From Chloroflexota bacterium (GTDB lineage: Bacteria > Chloroflexota > Anaerolineae > Promineifilales > Promineifilaceae): DNA of 16,649 nucleotides. The stretch lies in NCBI GenBank assembly GCA_024278255.1, contig JAJRTP010000470.1:1-16649 (forward strand), given 5' to 3'. Positions 7,137-12,509 of the stretch are shown here, one piece after another. Position 1 is the stretch's first letter, and each line of letters starts with the position of its first letter. The translations under genes and the position numbers were made by a program. The notes below the pieces were generated by a model. The model ran no database searches, was not told the origin of the DNA, and saw nothing but the letters and a program-made list of their open reading frames with translations.

Positions 7137-7177
7137 GCTCAACTGGTAAGCTGTGCTTATTGGTTGAGCATTTTTTT
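7137..7177 (+). terminator. intrinsic terminator of the ECF sigma operon
   Basis: GCTCAAC (7137-7143) pairs with GTTGAGC (7163-7169). An inner TAAG/CTTA stem (7147-7150 with 7156-7159) is also possible. The stem is followed one base later by seven T residues (7171-7177). Position and structure fit a Rho-independent terminator for the sigma/anti-sigma transcript. Confidence 0.8.
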
Positions 7178-7181
7178 ATGG

Positions 7182-7235
7182 GTAGCCGCGGTTTCTTACC
7201 GCGCAAGAATAAACGCGGTAAGAAACCGCGGCTAC
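7182..7235. repeat. perfect 22-bp inverted repeat bounded by GTAG and CTAC (REP/BIME-like)
   Basis: The arm 7182-7203 and its exact reverse complement 7214-7235 flank a 10-base spacer. Each arm is itself a small hairpin: CGCGGT, TTCTT, ACCGCG, preceded by GTAGC. Two head-to-head hairpins each led by GTAG recall bacterial REP pairs (BIMEs), whose mobilising RAYT transposases recognise a GTAG beside a hairpin. It lies just after the terminator and shortly before the next gene. No transposase is in the window. Confidence 0.75.
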
Positions 7236-7251
7236 ATTATTTGAGGCAAGT

Positions 7252-7575
7252 ATGCGTGAGAGCAATCAGGTAACGGAAGAGAAAATAATGGTGGACGGCC
7301 GTATCCATTTGCCCAAACCCCACCCCATCCCCCAGGAAATCCAACGGGGCATGAAGGTGATGAGTAGCGACGGCCGTGAAGTCGGCTTTGTCGCCGCGGT
7401 CATCATCCAAAAAGAGACAGGCAGCGTCACCCACATTCTGCTGGGTCACATTCCCGTCACCCCGGATTATCGCCGCATACCGGTTACGCTGGTGGAAAAT
7501 GTAGATGAGGATACCGTCTATCTGAGCATCATCCATCAAGCCGCAGACAAACTGGCAATACACCAACCCGACTAA
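7252..7575 (+). CDS. PRC-barrel-like small protein
   Basis: A 107-residue soluble protein. Residues about 32-95 fit the PRC-barrel pattern: GMKVMSSDGREVGFVAAVII followed by TGSVTHILLG, alternating short beta strands with a Gly-rich turn. Such domains occur in RNA-processing, photosynthetic and stress proteins, so the function is open. Two starts are possible. ATG 7252 has GAGG five bases upstream. ATG 7288 (residue 13) has GGAAG at 7275-7279 with eight-base spacing and would give a 95-residue form; it may be the real one. The gene stands alone between a REP-like pair upstream and another downstream. Confidence 0.7.
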   Translation: MRESNQVTEEKIMVDGRIHLPKPHPIPQEIQRGMKVMSSDGREVGFVAAVIIQKETGSVTHILLGHIPVTPDYRRIPVTLVENVDEDTVYLSIIHQAADKLAIHQPD

Positions 7576-7617
7576 AGTAGGCGACGGCCGTAACCCCATC
7601 GTGTATGCTAAATATCA

Positions 7618-7664
7618 GTAACCCGATTTTGTAAATCGGGCGGCGATTTGCAAAATCGCCCTAC
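7618..7664. repeat. paired REP-like hairpins with alternative pairing, upstream of the cupin gene
   Basis: On the plus strand GTAA is followed by CCCGATTT, TGT, AAATCGGG (7622-7640). On the minus strand GTAG (7664-7661) is followed by GGCGATTT, TGC, AAATCGCC (7660-7642, reading down). The two hairpins are near copies in opposite orientation. CGATTTTG (7624-7631) can also pair with CAAAATCG (7651-7658), so two mutually exclusive folds exist in an RNA. A T5 tract and the cupin ribosome-binding site follow. It is most simply a mobile repeat; regulation is possible but unproven. Confidence 0.7.
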
Positions 7665-7683
7665 ATTTTTCAAGGAGAATCAA

Positions 7684-7992
7684 ATGAAAACAACGTTATA
7701 CCCCCACTGGAAAGAACAAATCACCATCGGCGAGGAAGGCCCTCAGCCCTCCATCCTGCTGGCTGATGATAAAGTAAAAATCCTCATGGCCGGTCTGGCC
7801 CCAGGCCAACAAATACCGGAACATCCTGAAGCAGAATCCATGTACTATTTTTTGGAAGGCAATGGCTGGATGACCGTTGACGGCGAACGATTCCCTGTCA
7901 GCGCCGGCGCCAGCATCGTCATGCCGGAAGGCGCAGTACGCGGCATGGAAGCAGAAACTCGTCTGTCCTTCCTGGCCGTCCGTATTGCCTAA
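7684..7992 (+). CDS. small single-domain cupin protein
   Basis: A 102-residue protein with the cupin_2 fold pattern. Motif 1 is G41-QQIPE-H47-P-E49-A-E51 ... Y54-Y55-F56-L57-E58-G59; motif 2 is P81-E-G83 ... The first His and a Glu of motif 1 remain, but the second His is Glu49, and the usual His of motif 2 (PxGxxH) is Arg86. Metal binding is therefore doubtful or different from the canonical three-His-one-Glu site. AAGGAG lies seven bases before ATG 7684; a longer reading from a TTG at 7648 runs through the hairpin and was discarded. It is probably a sugar-, ligand- or stress-related small protein. The specific role is unknown. Confidence 0.8.
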   Translation: MKTTLYPHWKEQITIGEEGPQPSILLADDKVKILMAGLAPGQQIPEHPEAESMYYFLEGNGWMTVDGERFPVSAGASIVMPEGAVRGMEAETRLSFLAVRIA

Positions 7993-8001
7993 ATAACAAA
8001 C

Positions 8002-8028
8002 CACAGATTACACCGATTTCACAGATGT
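8002..8028. repeat. 9-bp word repeat, three units
   Basis: CACAGATTA, CACCGATTT and CACAGATGT follow one another without gaps between the cupin stop and the ferritin ribosome-binding site. They resemble the CACGGATTT-type words at 10151-10232 and belong to the same style of short-period arrays seen elsewhere in the window. Confidence 0.5.
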
Positions 8029-8052
8029 AATTTGTCAAATAGGAGAAAGATC

Positions 8053-8568
8053 ATGATTATCAAACAAAAAGTTGTAGATTTAATGAATGCCCAAATTAAA
8101 AGTGAATTTTCGGCTTCCGCCCAATACATCGCCATCGCCATCTACTTTGACGAAGCCGCCTTGCCGGAGCTGGCCCAATTCTTCTATCGCCAATCGGAAG
8201 AAGAGCGGGGACACGCCCTGAAATTCATCCACTTTATGCTGGAAACCGGCGCCAAACCGCTCATCCCCGGCCTGCCGGAGTTCAAGAATGAGTTTGACAG
8301 CCCGGCCGAAGCCGTCCAGTTTGCTCTGGATCAGGAAATGAAGGTGACGGACGAGATCAACAATCTGGTCACCACCGCGATTGCCGAAGGCGACCACACC
8401 AGCAACCAGTTCCTGCAATGGTTTGTCACCGAACAGGTGGAAGAAGTGGACACGATGACCACCCTGCTGCAAACCATCCAACACGCCAACGGCAATATGC
8501 TGCTGGTAGAAGATTTCGTCCTGCGCAATCCGCAGCACGCGGCCGCGGCCGAAGGCGGCGCGGCATAA
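8053..8568 (+). CDS. non-haem ferritin
   Basis: A 171-residue four-helix-bundle ferritin of the bacterial FtnA type. It stores iron by oxidising Fe(II) at a dinuclear site and mineralising it inside a 24-mer shell. The ferroxidase ligands appear in place: Glu18, Tyr25, Glu51 and His54 (the ExxH of EEERGH), Glu95, and Gln128 with Glu131 (TEQVEEVD). The length is normal for FtnA; the C-terminus is a short Ala/Gly-rich tail. ATG 8053 has AGGAGA upstream with correct spacing; a longer reading from a TTG at 8032 was discarded. No Fur-like box could be identified with confidence. A near-perfect inverted repeat begins two bases after the stop. Confidence 0.93.
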   Translation: MIIKQKVVDLMNAQIKSEFSASAQYIAIAIYFDEAALPELAQFFYRQSEEERGHALKFIHFMLETGAKPLIPGLPEFKNEFDSPAEAVQFALDQEMKVTDEINNLVTTAIAEGDHTSNQFLQWFVTEQVEEVDTMTTLLQTIQHANGNMLLVEDFVLRNPQHAAAAEGGAA

Positions 8569-8570
8569 TT

Positions 8571-8617
8571 CATGATGCGTGATGCGTGAATTTTCTAGTC
8601 ACGCATCACGTATCATG
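8571..8617. repeat. 19-bp inverted repeat built of 7-bp words
   Basis: CATGATGCGTGATGCGTGA (8571-8589) and its reverse complement at 8599-8617 match at 18 of 19 positions around a 9-base loop. Each arm contains GATGCGT repeated directly at a 7-bp period. It lies between the ferritin stop and the ribosome-binding site of the next gene. There is no T-run, so it is probably a repeat element rather than a terminator. Confidence 0.7.
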
Positions 8618-8631
8618 ATGCCAGGGAGAAT

Positions 8632-8925
8632 ATGATGAATATGAAATTCTGGAATAAATGGTTGCGCAAATCTCATCGTTGGTTAGCCATTCCCATGCTC
8701 ATTTTGATACCGATATCGCTTATCCTGAAATTAACGGGGAATGGCGCTGTTATTGCTTCTATTCCCCAATGGGAAGCAATCCAATCACTGCTGATCCTCT
8801 TTCTGGCTCTCAGCGGCGCTTATTTGTATTTTTTACCTTATCTGAATAAATGGAAACGGAACAGACGGCAGGCCCGTGTGCGGGTTCCTGTCAATCAACA
8901 AACGCGACAGGAGACAATGCAATGA
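8632..8925 (+). CDS. small two-helix membrane protein, unrecognised
   Basis: Up to 97 residues with two hydrophobic helices, about 17-34 and 46-68, and a strongly basic C-terminal tail (KWKRNRRQARVRV). The N-terminal KSHRWLAIP before the first helix recalls the cytoplasmic edge of PepSY-type or haem-binding membrane helices, but this is a weak resemblance. The start is ambiguous: ATGs at 8632, 8635 and 8641 follow AGGGAG at 8623-8628, and 8635 has the best spacing. Its stop overlaps the start of the next membrane gene (ATGA at 8922-8925), so the two are very likely translated together and may form a complex. Confidence 0.7.
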   Translation: MMNMKFWNKWLRKSHRWLAIPMLILIPISLILKLTGNGAVIASIPQWEAIQSLLILFLALSGAYLYFLPYLNKWKRNRRQARVRVPVNQQTRQETMQ

Positions 8926-10148
8926 CCCCTTATCTTTTAATGGCCGTACTCTACTTTTCTCTGGCCGGGCTGATGGCTTTGGATGCTTCCCTGGTCAACT
9001 GGCAGATTTTGCCCTGGTTCAACGGGATGCGCTGGCTGCGAATTCATTTCATTACGCTGGGCATTCTGACCCAGCTTTTGTACGGCATATTGCCCCTGAT
9101 TGTGGCTATGCGCTACCGTTTGCCCAAACCCCGCATCCGCTGGGACATCTGGGCCACGCTGAACGGGGGCATTATGCTTTTGCTGATCGGCATTCCGCTG
9201 GTCAACAGTGTGCCCATTTTTGCCGGCGGCACGCTTATCTTTATCGCCACGATTCTGCTCATCGTGCAATTGGCGCAGATGAAGCAAACAAGCGATCTTC
9301 CTGAAGGTGAAGCGGCGGCGCATAACGGCCGTAAATTCTACATCGCCGGTCTGGGTTACTTCCTCCTGGGCATCATCCTGGGGACAGGTATGTGGATTGG
9401 CTGGATGGAACCGCTGCGCGTGGCCGTACCTGTGGAAACACACATTCACGCCAACAACTGGGGCCTGATGTCCCTGGTCTTCGCCGGACTGCTGATTGAT
9501 ATGTACCCGCAATGGTTCAAACGGCCGTTTCCCTGGCCCAAAGCCATCAACCCCATCTTCTGGTTAATGACCCTGGGCGCATTCGGCCTCATCTTCGGCC
9601 CCTGGTTCGCTAACCAAACGCTGCTCGTCGGCGGGCTGGTACTGCATTTGACAGCTACGCTCTGGCTCCTCTACGCTGTCATCAAACCCATATGGGGCAA
9701 ATGGAGCGAGTGGACGGTAGGCATTGCTCATCTGATTGGTTCCTACTTCTGGATTTTGGCCCCGGTATTGGTAGCGCCCTTCGTCCTGTTAGGCGTGCCC
9801 GGCCTGCCCGGTCGTACCATTGAGTCAACCGCGCCGCAAGCGTTGATCTACGGCTGGCTGCTGCAATTCGCCTTTGCCGCCCTGCCCTATGCCCTGATGC
9901 GCCTCTTCCAGCCGGAAAAGACGCCCCAATTAGGCGGTTCCTGGTTTAGTTTCTGGATGATCAACATTGGCAGTATCTTCCTTTGGGCCAGTATCTTCAT
10001 TGCCCCCCTGAGCGGTGTTCTGGCCGGCATCGCCTACATGCTGTGGATGCTGGCAATGCTCCCCATCCTGGCCCAATCCTGGCGCATCGTGCGCGGCGGG
10101 TTGTCCCACTTTGAGGATGAGAACCTGGCTGTATCGGCAGGGGATTGA
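8922..10148 (+). CDS. polytopic membrane protein with His-x-His-x-Asn motif, possibly haem-binding
   Basis: A 408-residue protein with about 11-12 predicted membrane helices. Conserved-looking histidines lie within or at the edge of helices: His42 (RIHFITLG), His174 and His176 (ETHIHANNWG), His242 (LHLT) and His270 (GIAHLIGSYFW). The HxHxNxxG pattern and the spread of helix histidines recall NnrS-like and cbb3/NorB subunit I-like haem-copper relatives, but I cannot assign a family. ATG 8922 has AGGAG at 8909-8913 with eight-base spacing. Upstream in-frame residues to 8850 overlap the small gene and were discarded. The product may handle NO, oxygen or haem, which would suit a neighbourhood with a multihaem cytochrome and a ferritin; that link is speculative. 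Confidence 0.75.
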   Translation: MTPYLLMAVLYFSLAGLMALDASLVNWQILPWFNGMRWLRIHFITLGILTQLLYGILPLIVAMRYRLPKPRIRWDIWATLNGGIMLLLIGIPLVNSVPIFAGGTLIFIATILLIVQLAQMKQTSDLPEGEAAAHNGRKFYIAGLGYFLLGIILGTGMWIGWMEPLRVAVPVETHIHANNWGLMSLVFAGLLIDMYPQWFKRPFPWPKAINPIFWLMTLGAFGLIFGPWFANQTLLVGGLVLHLTATLWLLYAVIKPIWGKWSEWTVGIAHLIGSYFWILAPVLVAPFVLLGVPGLPGRTIESTAPQALIYGWLLQFAFAALPYALMRLFQPEKTPQLGGSWFSFWMINIGSIFLWASIFIAPLSGVLAGIAYMLWMLAMLPILAQSWRIVRGGLSHFEDENLAVSAGD

Positions 10149-10150
10149 GG

Positions 10151-10232
10151 AACCACGGATTTTTACGGATGGGGCGGATGAACACGGATTATTATCAGTG
10201 TTTATCCGTCTTATCCGCGTTCATCCGTGGTT
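10151..10232. repeat. CGGAT-word inverted array between convergent genes
   Basis: CGGAT words start at 10156, 10166, 10175 and 10185 on the plus strand, and ATCCG words start at 10204, 10213 and 10223, a 9-10 bp period in both halves. The outer ends AACCACGGAT and ATCCGTGGTT are an exact 10-bp inverted repeat. The right part encodes the last residues and the TAA stop (10211-10213) of the minus-strand kinase. It sits where two convergent genes end and could fold as a large hairpin in either transcript. Confidence 0.7.
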
Positions 10233-11575
10233 CTGTTGTTCCGCAGTTCAAAGATGAAAGTCGCTCCCTCGCCCGGCACACTCTCCAACCAGATACGGCC
10301 GTGATGCGCCGCCACAATCGCCTTACAAATCGCCAGACCCAACCCCGATCCCCCTCTATCCCGGCTGCGAGCTTCATCGGCCCGCCAGAAACGATCAAAC
10401 ACCTGCGCCTGTTCCGCGGTGGAAAGACCCGGACCGTTATCGGCTACGCTGATGCGGGCAAACTCGCCCCGATTTTCCAACGTGAGCGTCACCTGATGCG
10501 GCTCATTTCCCCCTTTGACGACGTGGCGCAGGGCATTGGACAGCAAATTGCCCAACACCTGGCGCAGGCGGTTGGCGTCGGCGGTGATGATGAGAGGGTC
10601 TGGCGGGGTGACGGCCGTCAACCTCACTCCTTCCGCCTCGGCCAACGGCTCAAATCCGGCCGCCGCCTGCTGCACCAACTCCGTCAAATCCACCTCAGCC
10701 AAATTCAGGGAAAGCTGCCCCGCCTCCGCCAGCGAGAGAGTGCGCAAATCCTCTACCAGCCGCCCCAGCAGCAACGTCTCCTCGTGAATCAGGGCCAGAT
10801 TGTCCGGCGTCATCTCAAACACACCGTCCAGCATCGCCTCGATATGGCCGCGGGTGATACTCAGGGGGGTGCGCAGTTCGTGGGCCACGTCGGCCAGCAT
10901 TTGTTGACGCTGCTGCTCGGCCAAAGCCAGCTCGTGGGACATCCGGTTGAAGCTGTCGGCCAGTTCGCCGATTTCGTCATGGGTGGTGACGGTGACTTGC
11001 TGGCCCAGTTCCCCCGCGGCCATTTTGTGGCTGGCCTGGGTGAGTTGACGTAACGGGCGTGTCAGCCGCCGCGCCAGAAACAGACCCAAAAACAAAGCCA
11101 TTAACACCGCCGCCAGCCCCCCCAACCAGACAGCCCGGTTCACGTCGTCCAGAAATTGCTGCGCCGCCCGGCTGCCCTGCCCGCCTGGCTCGATGACGAG
11201 GAGGGCGCCCACGGTACGGCCGTCCACCACCACAGGCAGTTCCACACTGGCCGCATCCGCTTCCCCCCCGCGCCGCCCTGCCGAGGCCGCTACCTGCCCC
11301 GTCTCATCCAGCAAAACCAGCGACATGCCGCCCTGTCCCATACCCCGCCCCGGACGCACTTCTCGCAGCAAGCCTTCTACACCGTCCCAACGGCCGTTCT
11401 GCTCATAATACCGCGCCAGTTCCACCTGCAAATCAGCCCACTGCGCCGCCCTGTCCGCGTTCAAATAATGGGTAAAGCCGACGGCCGTGGCCCGATTAGC
11501 CAACACCGCCACCACAATCACCCCCACCACCGCCACCAGCAAAAAAGCGGCCGTGAGCTTGAACCATAATTTCAT
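10211..11575 (-). CDS. membrane sensor histidine kinase (BaeS-like)
   Basis: A 454-residue kinase. TM1 is at about 7-27, an extracytoplasmic region runs to about 147, TM2 is at about 149-168, and HAMP at about 169-222. HisKA has His232 (AHELRTP). HATPase_c has N box Asn343/Asn347, G1 DNGPGL (379-384), F box FDRFWR and G2 GSGLGL (409-414). All catalytic motifs are intact. The sensor region is Gly/Arg-rich (RPGRGMGQGG) and of no recognised fold. The C-terminal RTTDERG and the stop codon are encoded by the CGGAT repeat element, so the native end has probably been replaced. Its ATG lies at the edge of an 8-bp word array that separates it from its response regulator. Confidence 0.93.
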   Translation of the reverse strand: MKLWFKLTAAFLLVAVVGVIVVAVLANRATAVGFTHYLNADRAAQWADLQVELARYYEQNGRWDGVEGLLREVRPGRGMGQGGMSLVLLDETGQVAASAGRRGGEADAASVELPVVVDGRTVGALLVIEPGGQGSRAAQQFLDDVNRAVWLGGLAAVLMALFLGLFLARRLTRPLRQLTQASHKMAAGELGQQVTVTTHDEIGELADSFNRMSHELALAEQQRQQMLADVAHELRTPLSITRGHIEAMLDGVFEMTPDNLALIHEETLLLGRLVEDLRTLSLAEAGQLSLNLAEVDLTELVQQAAAGFEPLAEAEGVRLTAVTPPDPLIITADANRLRQVLGNLLSNALRHVVKGGNEPHQVTLTLENRGEFARISVADNGPGLSTAEQAQVFDRFWRADEARSRDRGGSGLGLAICKAIVAAHHGRIWLESVPGEGATFIFELRNNRTTDERG

Positions 11576-11701
11576 AGTTTGGTAGTCCTGTAGTCGGATA
11601 GTTTGGTAGTCGGGTAGTCCGGTAGTCCTGTAGTCTAGTAGTCAGTTACTCCTTTGACTACTTGACTACCAGACTACCCGACTATTTGACTACTCGACTC
11701 T
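11574..11701. repeat. 8-bp-period word array, 16 units in inverted halves
   Basis: The whole stretch divides into 16 consecutive 8-bp units. The first nine are GTAGTCNN or ATAGTTTG (11574-11645), the tenth is TTACTCCT, and the last six are NNGACTAC-like (11654-11701). The second half is thus the inverted form of the first. The array starts at the kinase ATG (minus strand, 11573-11575) and ends inside the last codons of the response regulator, whose TAG stop (11690-11692) it supplies. It probably lies within the two-gene transcript, where it would form a long stem-loop. Confidence 0.85.
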
Positions 11702-12373
11702 AAAGCGATAGCCAACGCCAAAAGCGGTCAAAATATATTGGGGATGGGCCGGATCGGGTTCGATTTTTTTGCGGAGGTTTTTGATGTGAACGTCAATGGT
11801 GCGCTCGTAGCCATCGTAAGCGTAGCCTTGAGTGCGTTCCAGCAGTTCCAGCCGGTTGAAGGCCCGTCCGGGACTGCTCATCAGGGTTTGCAGCAGGTCA
11901 AATTCCATGCGGGTCAGGTCAATGTAACGGCCGTCCACCTGCACCGTGCGTTTGGTGGCGTCCAGTTCCAACGCCCCGGCCCGCAAAATGTCTGACTTTT
12001 CCGTTTCTGGTTCTGTGCGACGCAAAACCGCCCGCACCCGCGCCACCAATTCTCGCGGGCTGAACGGCTTCGTCAGGTAATCATCCGCCCCCATTTCCAG
12101 CCCGGCAATTTTGTCCACGTCATCCACCCGCGCCGTGAGCATGATGATGGGGGTGTTGTTTTCCTGCCGGTGCCGGCGCATAAATTCCCAACCATCCATT
12201 TCCGGCATCATCAAATCCAACACAATCAGATCGGGCTTCTCCTCGCGGGCGACGAAAAGGGCTTGACGGCCGTCACTAGCCGTACGCACCTCATACCCTT
12301 CCTGCTCCAAATAGCCGCGTACCAGATTTACCAGCCGGGCTTCATCATCCACCACCAGAATTTTTTTGCTCAT
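11690..12373 (-). CDS. OmpR/PhoB-family response regulator
   Basis: A 227-residue regulator, the partner of the kinase downstream on the same strand. Receiver domain: Asp9/Asp10 in VVDDE, phospho-acceptor Asp53, Thr80 and Lys102. Winged-helix DNA-binding domain at about 128-225, ending FGVGYRFRVE. The ATG at 12373 has GGAG nine bases upstream. The final residues and the TAG stop come from the 8-bp word array. The upstream region carries two exact CTTCAT repeats at 11-bp spacing, a possible autoregulatory site. It differs clearly from the first regulator in this window, so the two systems are not a recent duplication. Confidence 0.95.
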   Translation of the reverse strand: MSKKILVVDDEARLVNLVRGYLEQEGYEVRTASDGRQALFVAREEKPDLIVLDLMMPEMDGWEFMRRHRQENNTPIIMLTARVDDVDKIAGLEMGADDYLTKPFSPRELVARVRAVLRRTEPETEKSDILRAGALELDATKRTVQVDGRYIDLTRMEFDLLQTLMSSPGRAFNRLELLERTQGYAYDGYERTIDVHIKNLRKKIEPDPAHPQYILTAFGVGYRFRVE

Positions 12374-12419
12374 ATTGCTGTCTCCGCCATTTTCTTTTCA
12401 TCACGCCCCATCATAGCCT

Positions 12420-12458
12420 GAATGGAGCATATCAGGCAAATATGAAGATGGCATGAAG
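12420..12458 (-). promoter_or_regulatory. 11-bp-phased direct repeats, possible response-regulator site
   Basis: On the minus strand CTTCAT occurs at 12458-12453 and again at 12447-12442, followed in the same 11-bp phase by CCTGAT (12436-12431) and CCATTC (12425-12420). Direct repeats with 11-bp spacing are the usual OmpR/PhoB-type operator layout. The site lies between the divergent response-regulator and MutS-like genes and could serve either. Only the first two copies are identical. Confidence 0.35.
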
Positions 12459-12472
12459 TTGGTATAAACTTT

Positions 12473-12502
12473 TTGTGCGGTAACTGAAATTCCCACTATA
12501 GT
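12473..12502 (+). promoter_or_regulatory. candidate promoter of the MutS-like gene, near-leaderless
   Basis: TTGTGC at 12473-12478, an 18-base spacer, then TATAGT at 12497-12502 (five of six to consensus). Transcription starting about seven bases later coincides with the ATG at 12510. AGGG lies only three bases before that ATG, too close to be a good ribosome-binding site, so translation from a leaderless mRNA is plausible. Confidence 0.45.
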
Positions 12503-12509
12503 TAGGGTC

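Noticed and set aside
10145..11053. A 302-codon plus-strand open frame opposite the second histidine kinase
   Set aside because: The minus strand encodes a kinase with every catalytic motif; the plus frame is low-complexity, begins inside a repeat and matches no family. It is a shadow of GC-rich coding on the other strand.
11574..11701. CRISPR array
   Set aside because: Units are 8 bp with no spacers, orientation flips midway, and no cas genes are nearby.
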